A stretch of DNA of 64,000 nt from Macquaria australasica (lineage: Eukaryota > Chordata > Actinopteri > Centrarchiformes > Percichthyidae), in the NCBI GenBank assembly GCA_005408345.1, contig SEMN01000535.1:295791-359790 (forward strand), written 5' to 3'. Below are positions 47,845-59,822 of the stretch, in pieces. The first letter of the stretch is position 1. Every line of letters starts with the position of its first letter. Made by a program: the position numbers and the translations under genes. The notes below the pieces were generated by a model, which made no database searches, was not told where the DNA came from, and saw only the letters and a program-made list of their open reading frames with translations.

Positions 47845-50087
47845 GTAAGATGCCTGCTGCTGCTGTCGTTGTTAAGTAAATGCATGATAACAAACTGCAA
47901 CTCATACGAAAGTGGGCTGTATTTTAACATTTTACATAGAAAATACCACAGAAATAATAAAGGCGAGGTAGGCTACAAATTCATACAGCTACAGCAATGC
48001 CATAGAGGTCACTGTACTATACTACTATACACAGAGTAAATTATCCCAGATACGAGGTCATATGGACACTTTTTGGAAAAATACACACAGTAAACCTGTT
48101 TGTGGTCCACTTTATTCTTTACCGGTGTTGTTTTCCTGCTTAGCTTTCATTGTCTTTCGCTTTACAACCACCTCTATTCATTAAACAGCAGCGAGCTCCT
48201 GACACCAGCTGTGTCAATAGACGATCGATAAACTGGAAAGGTGCACACCGCCCTGCAACATCCAACAAACAAATCATTCGCTCGTTCCGTGCAACTGGTT
48301 GAATGCGTGTTTGCCTCAGCAGCGCAGGTTACTGGGTTTGCATCAACAGTGAGCACTGTTGGCGTGCCTTACCTAACCACAATGCGAGCACTTGTGTCAG
48401 CAGAGAACCGTCACTTCACCACAACACAAACGCAGATTCACACCCACAGATTCTCAGCGTGTAGCTACTCCCAACATGGCTTCAAGGGACTTGTGCCATC
48501 TACAGTACTCCCATGTTTTTGAAGCAGCTGTTTGATGTGAGTGCACGATGGCTTTGTGTGGCTCTTTCTGCAGAACACTTGAATTGATGGTCCCATCCAA
48601 GCCAATTCACTCTGCGGACTGCAGATGTTCTTAATCCATTAATTAACATTTGTTGGGTGGACTGCTATTTCTACAGTACACAACGTCCTTGCAGCCAATA
48701 AATTAACAATTGCAGGAAAAGCCACATTTTCCAGCTTCATCCTGAGCCCAGCAAGATACACTGCCATATATACTCACTGTGCTTTCATTTAGTTATATGA
48801 TCAGAGAAATGGCATTTACATGTTCAGTCAGAAATCCAATAATAGTCCCTTCAAATACTTTCTAAATCTTGCTGTAATGTTTAGTTTGATGATGCAAGAC
48901 TTGATCAAAAATATCCCACCTGAAAGTTTTTGGGTATTACAAGTGGAGCTTTGCAGAGATTAACCTATTCTGTATCCTGCTTTCTGGTGGAAGAAATATA
49001 AAAGAGCACATCATTTGTAGGGCATTGTGCCCATGTTTCACCATTTACTGTTCCCTCCGGTCGTTATTCTGCATTGAGTCAGTGAGGAAATTGATTGCTT
49101 TTTATTTATAAAAACCCAAGGGCAAGGAGAGACCAGGTGTCCCCTGTCCTGCACACTCCTGCAAACATTTAGCTCCTAGCTTTTAAAGGGAAAAATTATG
49201 AGAAGAAAAAATCAAGACCTTCAGACATATTACCCTTTGCCACATTTTGCATCTGTTCGGTGACCCTGTTACATCCCTTCATTCTTCTTCCTCTGTCTTT
49301 CATCTCCTCTCTGCTTCCTCTGTGCACCCAAGAGGCACTTTTGATTTCCATGGTCTAGGGCTCGCAGTCCCTCAGCTAACCTGATAACGGTAATCGCATC
49401 AAACCTTTAACTTCATCACAGCTCGGAAGAAAAAAGAGAAATGCAAGACTGTGTGTTCAGCAGGAATGAAACCCAAGTATGTCCGTTTATGTATGTGCAA
49501 ACGCATGCATGGATGTGCATTTAAGATGGTTGTATACCACACTATTCACACACTATACAGAAAGGATCTAAGTAACATGCACATGCACTGGTGGCCACGA
49601 TGAGCAGTCACACACTCTTTCACATAAACCATCTTCACTGGCCAAGCACCAAAATACCAGGACTAATTTAACTGAATGATTCAAATGTTCTGTTTTTTCC
49701 TCAGGACAAACAATCAGATGCTGATATAAAATTAAACATATGAGCAACAGCTCCATCTTGTTCATGCTCCTGTTCATGCTGTTTTTGTTAATTTCTTTAT
49801 AAAAAATTTTTTTGCTAGTTCTTCCAGTTCTGTCTGACATTTACCTTTTTATTGATCAGTCAGAAAGTCTGAAGTTTTATCCCTCACACCTCTGGTGGTT
49901 GTACATTTTTATGCTTCTTAGTTGAGCCTTCCAGTCATTCCTGTCTGAGTTTTTCCCTCTTGGTTTCCCCGTTCAGGTGATGCTGGTTGGAGACTCCGGT
50001 GTGGGGAAAACATGCCTACTGGTCCGTTTTAAAGACGGAGCTTTCCTGGCTGGCAGCTTCATCTCCACTGTGGGCATCGACTTTAGG
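47659..50087 (+). CDS. rab26: Small GTPase Rab26, first two coding exons (3' part outside window)
   Basis: Rab26 is a membrane-anchored Rab GTPase linked to regulated secretion, synaptic and secretory vesicles, and their delivery to autophagy. The two exons (47659-47844 and 49977-50087) join in phase to give 99 residues. Residues 1-54 are a Lys/Ser/Gly/Pro-rich N-terminal extension beginning MSRKK, which fits Rab26 and not its closest relative Rab37. Then come FYDIAFKVMLVGDSGVGKTC with the P-loop GDSGVGKT (67-74), and FKDGAFLAGSFISTVGIDFR holding switch I with the conserved Thr93. Switch II (WDTAGQE), the NKxD and SAK motifs, and the C-terminal prenylated cysteines should lie in later exons. 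I could not find them before 64000. The ATG at 47659 has G at -3. Confidence 0.93.
47845..49976 (+). other. rab26 intron 1
   Basis: A 2132-bp phase-0 GT-AG intron. It contains no recognisable exon, repeat element or RNA gene. The open frames inside (for example 48241-48522) show no domain. Confidence 0.85.
49977..50087 (+). CDS. rab26: rab26 coding exon 2
   Basis: This exon has 111 nt and 37 codons, V63 to R99, between a CCCCGTTCAG acceptor with a pyrimidine-rich tract and a TTTAGG|GTGAGT donor. It carries the P-loop and switch I. The residues are nearly identical to mammalian RAB26, with Ser in place of Thr in FLAGSF. It ends before the expected NKV...DGVKVKLQ exon. Confidence 0.95.
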
Positions 50088-50679
50088 GTGAGTTTAAATC
50101 AATGGAACCAAAAACAAAGTGCAAAATAAATTACAAATCCCCAACACACATGCACATGCAAACACGCTTCCAGGCGTAGTACCTTTTATAAAATGGGGCC
50201 ATATACTAATGGGATTTTTTCAAATGCTATTCAGTGCCTTTATATGCCCCAGAGCTATGGGTATTTCCTGTGTTAGAAGTCTCACAAGATAGGATATTGA
50301 TTTCTTAAATTAGTTTGACATGCTTTAGTTTTTTGGTCTCCCTGGGTGATAATCGTGTCTCTCATGTGCCAGTTTTGTGGTCCCACATGGGCAGCGAGGG
50401 AAGAACTTGTCCATCTTTTCTAATGATCACACTCAGGTGTGTCTGTCTGTCCAACAGACCGAGACAGGCGACCACTTAGAGCAACACTAAGACCCGGGGC
50501 AGCAAAAAGAGACAGTTACCTCCCTCTGTCCCTACTGTGACCTCGTGCACAGGGTCACTCACGTCAGCTACAGTAACAGCTGGGTGTTTGCTGAACTTTT
50601 AATCTCTTGTGTTTTTCTGCACAATTTTATCTATTAGCCAGTTTTTATCTTTCACTCATTGCCTTTCCTAACAGGTTAA

Positions 50680-51335
50680 ATTGAGTTAAAGTCCCTTACA
50701 CTGACTGGCACATGTACATTGCAGTTAATGTATTTGTTATCTGTCTTATCAGATATATTGTACAATCTAGTACAAGAACCCTGCAGAAAACCTACTTTTG
50801 TGAAGTTTATTATGCTCAGTTTTTGTTGTGTCTTAGAGGTTTTAAATGAGTACTGCACCAGTTTAGCGTTGCACTCCTGTAACACTGTCGGACTCACAAT
50901 GGACAGTTTAAAAGTAAAAGTATCAAAATGGAGATGCAGCAGAACCAGAGCTATCATCTTTTTTTCTTCCACGCAATACCCACAATGCAACTTGACCGCC
51001 GACACTCGGTCAGAGATTCGGGTGTGTTATGCTAGGAGCGGCTACTGTAGCGTCGAGCTGCTAGCCTCAAGCAGAGATGAGGAGCGGGCTACAGAGATGT
51101 GGTGACCTCACTTCTTTCTAACCCCACACCCTCAGATCTTTTTTTCATTTTAAAACTTTTAGTCTTCAGACTCAGCCGACGCTGACTCAAGTGACTTGAG
51201 GCAATTTTACAGACTTTTCGCAGCTCCCTCTGGAGCCACAAAAGGCTTTATACAACTTTTTTCACATATGCAGTAGTCCTCCCCAAGACCTGTGAACAGA
51301 CTTTAATGTGTAAAATCAATGCAGTTTCCCTTTAA
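50680..51335. repeat. Candidate dispersed repeat in rab26 intron 2
   Basis: The segment has the look of a non-coding repeat element: CATTGCAGTTAATGTATTTG, CACCAGTTTAGCGTTGCACT, ATGGAGATGCAGCAGAACCA, CACAATGCAACTTGACCGCC, then ATATGCAGTAGTCCTCCCCA and AATCAATGCAGTTTCCCTTT. Parts resemble fish repeats I recall, but I did not find terminal repeats or a target duplication. Limits and identity are tentative. Confidence 0.3.
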
Positions 51336-51725
51336 CTTACCACTGTGGTCATTTTTGAGTGCATAGTTTGTGGTTTCATTGTATTCTGAGTTTAAGTTGT
51401 TTTTTGTTTTTTTGACTTCTCAGAAATTTTAGTTTTTTATGTTTATGGGAGTAGTTAATATTAAACTAACACATTTACAGTTTTAACAGTGATGAGCTGC
51501 TCGCTGTCACTCATTAAAAGGGTGCATTTTACTGCTTAGCCTCCCTCATCACTTTTAGTTAGTGCCTGTCAGTTGCTGACTTGTTCCTCCACCTATCTTT
51601 TTCCTCCACCCATCTCCTCCACCTATCAGGGTAAATTAACATATTTGAAAATGCTGTTTAAAGTTCCAAAGTTAACACCATTACATAAAGTGTAAGTGCA
51701 ACATTAGATCCTTTATACTCTTGGG

Positions 51726-51727
<2 letters not shown>

Positions 51728-51767
<40 letters not shown>

Positions 51768-52145
51768 CCATTGTATAGTGTGTGTGTGTGTGTAACCATT
51801 GTATAGTGTGTGTGTGTGTGTAACCATTGTATAGTGTGTGTGTGTGTGTGTGTAACCATTGTATAGTGTGTGTGTGTGTGTGTGTGTAACCATTGTATAG
51901 TGTGTGTGTGTGTGTGTGTAACCATTGTATAGTGTGTGTGTGTGTGTAACCATTGTATAGTGTGTGTGTGTGTAACCATTGTATAGTGTGTGTGTGTGTG
52001 TGTGTGTAACCATTGTATAGTGTGTGTGTGTGTGTGTGTAACCATTGTATAGTGTGTGTGTGTGTGTGTAACCATTGTATAGTGTGTGTGTGTGTGTGTG
52101 TAACCATTGTATAGCCATTGTATAGTGTGTGTGTGGTGTGTGTGT
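51728..52145. repeat. Compound minisatellite TAACCATTGTATAG(TG)n, 12 units
   Basis: A TG run (51728-51764) is followed by twelve perfect copies of TAACCATTGTATAG starting at 51765, 51793, 51821, 51853, 51887, 51919, 51947, 51973, 52007, 52039, 52069 and 52101, each separated by a TG run. A partial thirteenth copy (CCATTGTATAG) abuts the last at 52115. Unit lengths are 28, 28, 32, 34, 32, 28, 26, 34, 32, 30 and 32 bp: always even, so only whole TG dinucleotides vary while the 14-bp block stays unchanged. Long Thr-His/Tyr frames on the minus strand are artefacts. Confidence 0.97.
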
Positions 52146-55100
52146 GGGTTGGATGAGTTTGTGGGTGGATGAGCAGTTGATTTATTTACTTATGTAACAT
52201 CTCTTATAACACTTTGTCTGTAGTCCTGATGTACATTTGGGCCTATCTAAGCAAAGCAGAGGCCTTCATCAGCTATCTATGCGCGCTGCATTTACTACTA
52301 ATGGAGGAAAAAGTACAAAACTCATAAAGTTTAATGCTTAGTCTGCAATTTTGTCATTGACTTATTATTTAATTGCAGTGTGGCACAGAGCTGTGTGACA
52401 TGAGTAATTTCATTATTATCCTCAAGGCTCCCGTTCTCTTCTGCATGGTTTCTTGTTAAATGGTTCAGTTTTCCGGTACAAGTGAAAGAGACCTCGACTT
52501 GCGAGGATCCTTCCTGAGTCATACTGTTTATAATAATATTCACAGTGTTCAGAATGAACCAAGTTGTCATGAGAACACTCTTAGAAACAGATTTAACACA
52601 CAGTTTCTGAATACATACATTCACGTTTTGTTTCCCTTTATGTGACTGCACAAATCTTATGTTTGAGAAGTTGAGAGACCAGGACAGTAGTTTTCCTACT
52701 GAGTAGGAAAACATGAAGGTCCTTGGTGTTTGTCTTCCCATGAAGGATACACAGAGAGAGACAGGGAGTGATCGTTATTTTTAGGAAAAGACAGTTTTGA
52801 TCCTTTTTTAGTTGGTGGGAAAGAAAGGCAATTTGCTTCGTATGGGGATTTGATCCGGTTCCCACTTCAAAGCTGCAGCGAGATGCTGTTTTCTTCCCCC
52901 TCTTGTTTATTGTAGTCTCATCTCGTTTAAGCCTCAGCATGTTCTCAGGATTACAGAGCTGCACTGTGGCCTTGTTAGGCTTAAAATACAGGGAGTCAGA
53001 ATAAGAAATATAACTTGCGTTTGATTATAAAATCTCCCTATAAAGGGATTTTAAAGAACAATATATTCATAGACAAAGAATGGAAAAACAAGACAGTAAA
53101 GACCTAATCATATTAATTCCATGTAGATCTTACCTTGTTATATAATCTGTTTCTCAATATCATTCTGGCAAATAATTGCTGCTAAACACTAATAGGAAAA
53201 ATAAGTATTTGTATATGGCCATGTGGCGCATTTATGGCATATAACATGTAGATCAAATCAGGTTAATTAAATGTGATTTCACCTCTATAGCTCCCTAGTG
53301 AAGCTCTGCTTATACTACACAATTATTATTATCACTTCTCAGAGAATGTGTGGTCTTATCATCCTAATAAACCTCCACATACACATCACTCTGTCAGATA
53401 TGTAAAGGATTATTGGAACCTGCGTCTAAAATGTAAACCTTTTTAGTTAAAAGGTCAATTTTCACAGTGATACAACTTTTTATCTTTTAATTAGAATCTG
53501 CTCAATAACAAAGAAATGCCAGATTTGCATAAAAGTGGTAAAAGTCATCACGTTCAGGCTTTTGCTCAAGCCAGATTTCGCCAGAGAGAACCAGAGAATA
53601 CAGTTCACTTGAACACAGCTACGATGCAGCATATCCAGGTCATCAGTTGCCATGGTAATGCAGGTGCTAACCGATGGGCAGGTGACTGGGATTGACCAGA
53701 GGGCAGAGCTTGTTTTTGTGCTTGATTGTAAGAGTACTGGTGATTTTCTTCTTTTTTGTGCTTCCATCAGGAGGTCACAGCCAGTATGTGAAAGGCACCA
53801 GGTGGGTGTAAATGACTCCTGCTGCTCTGCCAATATTTTGCTTTTTGCCCTCTGAGTGAAAAGGACCTTTTGGTGTGTTCTTCATATTCCAGCCCGCTAT
53901 TTAATGTTTAGGTGAAATATGGATTTGTAACATGCATGGACACAAAGTCCTGAGGACATTTTCTTCTCCACTTTCTCCATTTCTCTCTGCACTATAACAC
54001 ATCTAATCACCTTATGTCACTTCTCCCAGCTACAAGGGATCCTGGGTTAGGTTCATGTCCTGTCTGTGGAAGACAACTGTAGTCTCTTTTTATAAAATGA
54101 ATCAGGAGAAGCTCTGCAGGACGCTTTAAAGGGGAACCAGCAATTGCCTATTAGCTTGTCTTTTTATTACGATGATTCATCTCTCTACCACAGATAAAAA
54201 GACAAACTGCATATTTACTCACTGACTGGGATATTTACACTCAGTTTAGTAATTAATTAGACATTAGGCACATCAGATACATTCAACTCATTATAATATG
54301 AGAAGCAATGTGATTTAAAATTGAATTAGATATTTATATGTATAAAGCTGGCAAAATAAGTGACGATATTGAGCCACAGGAGAAATCTTTCCAATCTGAA
54401 AGATGCAGAGCCAACAAAGCTTAATTCTAGTGATGACTTGATGTTTTTTTTCCTTGTGGCATCAAAACTACTCCACAGATGCTACAAAGAATAAAGAAAA
54501 GCTGTGCACATGTTCAAGGATATTAGGCCTGAGCTTTATTTTGGTATCAGATAGTCATTTTAGATGCATTCGTTTTCCCAAATAGTCTAACAGGAGGATG
54601 GAACTGTAATGCTGTTTTTTAGCTTAACGTTGACATCACGCCTTGGTGGGTCTACGATCATTATTAAGATGCAATATTCAGTATTTTTCCTACTGTCAAC
54701 AAATCCCATGAAAAGACTAAAACCAACATTGCATTACTCATTCAGTCAATACTTTCCAGCATTCCCGCCCTGTCGGTGGCACTCAGGCCCAAACCCACTG
54801 ATTCATACTGAAGACATAGTGTAAATCTTTAAAAACGAGTCACAAATTTTATCGTTAGATTTTTTTTTAAAAGGTACAAACATTTCCTAAAGCAGCTGTA
54901 GTTTGTAGGTTTTATCTAACTTTACTCAACAGGAGTAAATAGTGTATTTGTTGGGGACTATTTTCAAATATGGATTAATGCACACTTGGTCTTGGTCATA
55001 TCTACTGTATGTGTGTAATACACATTACTATAGGGGTTTAGGCTACTGCACTACCATTTCAGTAAAAAAACAAAGGAAGAAAAGAGACATTTCTAATCAT

Positions 55101-56100
55101 GTGATCTTTGCCACAGAGGGGGAAAGAACTACAATCTATGGGGGGAGCTGTCCTTGGTGCTGAACTCCTCCTCCAAACTGGGGTTCAACAAAATCAACAT
55201 ATACCAAATATACCAATCTATGACCACACTCTTCAAATATTTGACATTTCAGCCAGTCTATATTAATCTGCTGCAATCAGACTTTCACACACTGAGGGAC
55301 CAATAACAATTTTCCATGCTGTAATTGTCTAAATCCATCATACTTTCAGTTTGCTTAATTTTTCTGTCACTTTCCTCCCCGGCATGCTATCGGGCATTTA
55401 GTGCATATTCTCGCTAAAAATAATGTGTTGTTTATTCTTTTAAATGTTGTAGCCTGAAAGCAAAATGTTTTTTTTCTCACTTTCAACTAAATCCCACATT
55501 GACAAACAGTGGCAGGGAAGTTGGTGAATTTATATTGGCTGTAAACATAATGAGTTACTGAAAACACAATATTGTCAGCTTCAGAGAGGATTCTTTCTCC
55601 ATTACTGGGGTCAAAATGTCTTCATTCGGAAACAAAGCTTGATGAGCAATTTCTTCGAGAGTCAAAAAAGAGGATTTTAAAGAGGGAGAGAAAGAGAAAA
55701 GAAGATCGGTAAGGAAATCATACCAGGGAGAAGCAAAAAAAACAAAGCTGCTCAGAGGGGAAGCCTCCTAACAATATTACTTCAACAAGCCTTCCTCTCA
55801 TTTCTGATGTGGCAGAAAATCAACCTTTCTTTCTGTTTTCCTCTTCACAATCTACCTCACCTCATGGCACCAGAGGGAAGTAATCCTTCAATCCCTCAGT
55901 TGACGTAAATGCAGTGGTGGGGAGAAGAGCAGCACTTTTCACTTCTACTGAGAGACAACAGAGCTGCTCCCAGCTGTCAGTTATATCTACTGCGACCTCT
56001 TATGCAATCACAGATTTCACCTCTCTGCACCCTAAAAATCATGGCTTGTTGATTCAGGAAGACAGATCTTGTATTATGCCTGTGAGGACAGATCATCAAA
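52146..56100. other. rab26 intron 2 sequence, no further feature seen
   Basis: About 4 kb of intron with no recognisable exon or repeat family. Open frames (52331-52741, 52638-52964, 53480-53833, all minus) are AT-rich and carry no domain. Confidence 0.5.
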
Positions 56101-56900
56101 CTCTGAGCTTTTTAGCCTCTACAGATGGCATCCAACTATTGGATGGATTGCTATGAAAGTTTGTACAGACATTTATGGTTCCCAGAGGACGAATCCAGCT
56201 GACTCTGATTTCTTTACCTTTTCTCTAGCGCCACCAGCAGATCACTGTTTTCACTTACCCTGTGAAATATCTCAACATCTACAAGATGGATTGGCACAAA
56301 AGTTTGTACAGACATTCATGGTTCCCAGAGGATGCGCTGTAATGACTTCTAGCGCCACCATGAGGTTGACATTTGTGGTTTTAAGTCAATTCACACTATT
56401 CGACAACTATTGGATGGGCTGTTATGAAATTTTCATCCATCCATTTTCTTCCGCTTTTCCGGGGCCGGGTCGTGGTGGCAGCAGGCTAAGCAGGGTTATC
56501 CAGCTCCTCCTGGGGGACCCCAAGGCGTTCCCAGGCCAGATGAGAAATATAATCCCTCCAGCGTGTTCTGGGTCTACCCCGGGACCTCCTACCAGTTGCA
56601 CGTGCCCAGAAAACCTCTAAGGGGAGGCGTCCAGGAGGCATCCCAATCATATGCCCGAACCACCTCAACTGGCTCCTTTCGATACGAAGGAGGTTATGAA
56701 ATTTAGTACAGACATTCCTGATCCCCTCAGGATGAATTGTAATAGCCTTAGTGATTACTTAACTTTACATCAAGCACCACCATCATTGTTTCAATGTGTC
56801 CAATAGTATGGTTAATGACCAAATACCTGCTAAACTATTGATATCCCTATTAACCTCAGCTATGCTTTCAATCTTCTTGGCAATTGCCCAAGGTTTTCAA
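56100..56900. repeat. Old teleost dispersed repeat with three internal diverged copies, split by a LINE fragment
   Basis: A motif of the form TGGATGGATTGCTATGAAAG ... TTTGTACAGACATTTATGGT ... CCCAGAGGA recurs at 56134-56196, 56284-56340 and 56404-56432 resumed at 56705-56752, each followed by AGCGCCACC-type sequence. The tail continues through GTCCAATAGTATGGTTAATG and ACCAAATACCTGC. This is a well-known dispersed repeat layout in percomorph fish. The third copy is interrupted by the LINE fragment at 56433-56692. Confidence 0.6.
56421..56704 (-). mobile_element. Truncated LINE (non-LTR retrotransposon) 3' end with 12-bp target duplication
   Basis: GTTATGAAATTT occurs at 56421-56432 and 56693-56704, bounding a 260-bp insert. 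On the minus strand the insert encodes the C-terminal tail of a LINE reverse-transcriptase protein: RWFGHMIGMPPGRLP, then TGRRSRGRPRTRWRDYIS, then LAWERLGVP. It closes with an ATGGATGGATGA-type 3' tail at the plus-strand left end. This is a 5'-truncated, dead copy. The protein tail resembles fish LINEs of the Rex1/CR1/L2 or RTE kind; I cannot choose the clade. The intact duplication suggests a fairly recent insertion. Confidence 0.8.
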
Positions 56901-57645
56901 GAGACTTTTATTGTGATTATGTCTCTACTTTACAACTCAGCCTGCTTATTATGGTCAGTTCAAGCTGAAAAACAGCTTGTCTTTTGTCCTTTTGTGCCAT
57001 TCTGCACGTTAAGTGCTTGACCGTGTGTGAATTTACGTGACACCCTCTCTGATTGAGATGCATGACCACCCTTGACCTCAGTGACGGTTCCTCCCCTGCT
57101 CCTGCCTGTTGTGTGAGCAAAATCTGCAATAGTTCAAATCATACTGGCAAACGCAATGTCCACCACAATATTTAAATTTCCCCGATGAACTAGTCACAGA
57201 TAATTTGTCCCCCTGCGGATGAACAGATAGTTATGTTACATTCTGGGGATGAAGTCAGTTACCACAGACCACACTCTGCAGCCGAGAACAAATGAAACAT
57301 CACGACACTGCCTCCCTTCTCCAATGATTTACTTCGAGCACTCTATCTAGGAGTGGTCCATAAAATGTCCCTGACAGGTTTAAGAGACATGGATCACACC
57401 TGGCATACTAATTCATCTCACCCTGTTTGTAGTTTGTATTTTACACAAGACCTTTTATCTTAATGATTTACCTCTGCAGCGCTACTTTAGGGAAGGCGTC
57501 TTTGTGAGCTACAGCCACAATGGATGGACTTGAGTTCATCACTTAATAATGCGCAACAGGAGCAAATCTGAGAGCAACTGCGCTCCACATATCAGATTAG
57601 CTGTTGGCGGCATGGCTCCATGGGATGCCAATGTCAGTCGGCTGG
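56901..57645. other. rab26 intron 2 sequence between repeat blocks, no feature seen
   Basis: About 750 bp with no recognisable exon or repeat. It separates the LINE-split repeat from a second fragment of what may be the same repeat. Confidence 0.45.
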
Positions 57646-57790
57646 CCAGTCCACCACTGTAGTCCAGACTCAAATATATCAACAACTACTGGATGGATTG
57701 CCATTAAATGGTCTAGGCATTCATGCATTCTGATAGTAGTGCCTCACAGAGCCGCTAGCTTGGCTGTAGACTCTAGTTACACTTGTTTCA
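57646..57790. repeat. Second fragment of the dispersed repeat at 56100-56900
   Basis: CAACAACTACTGGATGGATTG CCATTAAATGG followed by GTGCCTCACAGAGCCGCTAG and TTGGCTGTAGACTCT repeats the wording of the older element and adds its usual far end. It may be the displaced remainder of the same original insertion or an independent copy. Confidence 0.45.
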
Positions 57791-59310
57791 AGTGAGTCAA
57801 AGAAGAGAAGATTTTTTTCTAAAACTGGAAAATGATAACAATGCTATGGAAAATTCCTTTATTTTTACACTTAAAAATAGTTACAAAGTGCTTTATGAAG
57901 TAAAATAATGCTTAATGCCCCTACAAAATCTGCAGTTTTTTCTTATCATACTCATCAATCAACAACATATACGCATACATATTAAGACTTGCTCTATAAT
58001 AGCCCCTTTCAATATCGTCTCTGCTTTCCCAGAGATGTCGCCCCTCATGTTCCCATTTACACTCATGACACTCTGACCCATGAGTCACAAGTTGGATCAG
58101 AAGTTTCACACCTCGCTGATGCAGTTGACGCATGTCAAGTTTTAAGCACAGCAGGAGAGTTTCACTCATAACAGACGGCCCCATTGATTCAGATTTCACT
58201 TTCCTCTGATGTTATTTTTGGGTGTACTTGGTATGTATGTGGGGGTGGGGGCTATGAATCAGGCAACTGCAAAATTGTCTGATTTTAAGATAATTTGAAG
58301 TGAGGATGCATTTCGGCACTGTGCTCCTGCATTTCAGAACATTACAGCTATTTAAATGTAAAAATCTTCGACATTCACCCTCCACCACCCTGGGCAAGAC
58401 AACACTGGCAACGTGCTCAGTCTCATCCCAATTAACCGAGATCAAAGCCAAATAACGCTGATAGGAGGATTTGCTTTTACAAAAGAGAGCACCAGATCTG
58501 AATTCAGATATCATGTTATTGTACAATAATGATGCATGGATCTACACGTATTTCCACAGTAAAGCTGATACAGCAGCTACAGAATCATTATAGGTGCATA
58601 TGCGTCTAATGACCTTCATTGTCTTGGGTGAACTGCCCAGAGAGCCATCAGCAATGACTGATTTATAACTTATCCATTTATCTATCTATGAACAGAATAG
58701 ACTGTTGAATTATTCAAATACGTCTAGTCTTATTATGCAGGCAATGCTCAAGATTATCTTGATAAGTGTGTGTGTGCATTTCTATGGCAGTGAGGAAGGG
58801 TGTGTTCCACCTGCCAGAGCAGAGAGCAAGGAGACGAGACAGAGGCAGCAGCAGAGAGGAGGCAGGAAGGGTTAATCGAGTCACAGAGGGGCAGAATCGG
58901 CTGTAAATCTTATAGTCTAATAACCGCAGTAGGACGCCATGAAGCTGGCACATGAACAACACTCACCAGTACACACATACATACCTGTCTTTGGAAATAT
59001 AATGAGGAGTTGAAGGTGTGAAGGTAAGAATATTCCTGCATGTATTGTGCTATAATGATGAACCCAGTCACCTTAAAGGATACATGATGGAAGAAGACAG
59101 CAGGCTTTTTCCATGCAGCTCATTTACTTGAGATTCTAATGAAGGTGTGAGTTTGCTTGGATCCATCAGCACCATGGAGATACGGAGAAAATATACCTAG
59201 ACTCCTTCATCTAATCACGCATTGGAGTAACTGTGACTCCTCCACTCTCTCCATGTAAATAAAAGGTCTGCAGTTGATGTTAGACACTAGTAATTCAACC
59301 TACAGTATAT
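57791..59310. other. rab26 intron 2 sequence, no further feature seen
   Basis: About 1.5 kb without a recognisable exon or repeat. Confidence 0.45.
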
Positions 59311-59555
59311 ATACCCAGTATAGCCCGATCGATACATGAGCAGGGCCAATATTATTGCCAGATTTTAGCTCATCACAGATATATCAGGACTGGAACTATT
59401 TTTTTCATTATTGATTAATCGGCCAATTATTTTCTTTATTAATTAATTGTTTGGTCTATAAAATGGCAGAAAATGTCCTTGGTGCGACGTCTTCAAATAA
59501 TCTCATTTTGTCCAACCAACAGTCCAAAACCTAAAGTTACAATGAAAGGGGGAAC
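59311..59555. repeat. Dispersed repeat relics (GATTAATCGGCCAATTATTTT type)
   Basis: Two adjacent relics are seen. The first (about 59311-59390) has AGCCCGATCGATACATGAGC and TTAGCTCATCACAGATATAT. The second (about 59391-59555) has TTATTGATTAATCGGCCAAT, GTTTGGTCTATAAAATGGCA and TTTTGTCCAACCAACAGTCC. Both resemble common teleost dispersed repeats that I recall from many loci. No target duplication was found. Confidence 0.5.
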
Positions 59556-59801
59556 TGACAAGTTTATTTTTCAACTGTAAAATGTCCCGCCTAATATGTA
59601 TCTTGGTCACAATTCTTTAAAAAATAAATCTAAGGGATCCATATCAAGATTGGTTGTTAATGTTATGTGTTTGTGTCCAATATTTGCGTCAAATTTTTCT
59701 TAACTAAACAATATTCTTTAATAACCAAATGTATCCTTATCAAATCCTTATCAGATCCTTAAAAAAAAGTTTGTTTATTTTATGTGTTTAGGTTTTTAAA
59801 C

Positions 59802-59822
59802 GTGTGTGTGTGTGTGTGTGTG
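59802..59822. repeat. Short (GT)10 microsatellite
   Basis: A GT run of about 21 bp followed by an AT-rich stretch. Confidence 0.85.

Noticed and set aside
51658..52118. Overlapping 120-149-codon frames on the minus strand
   Set aside because: They are translations of the TG/TAACCATTGTATAG minisatellite in three phases (Thr-His and Tyr-Asn-Gly-Tyr repeats) and do not represent a protein.
51765..52125. CRISPR-like array of regular direct repeats
   Set aside because: The spacers are all TG runs, the repeat is only 14 bp and the host is a vertebrate. It is a minisatellite.
53480..53833. 117-codon minus-strand frame inside rab26 intron 2
   Set aside because: No domain, no splice context and no conservation evidence; a retrocopy or nested gene is not supported.
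56069..56620. 183-codon plus-strand frame
   Set aside because: It runs through the dispersed repeat and, in antisense, the LINE fragment; its length is by chance.
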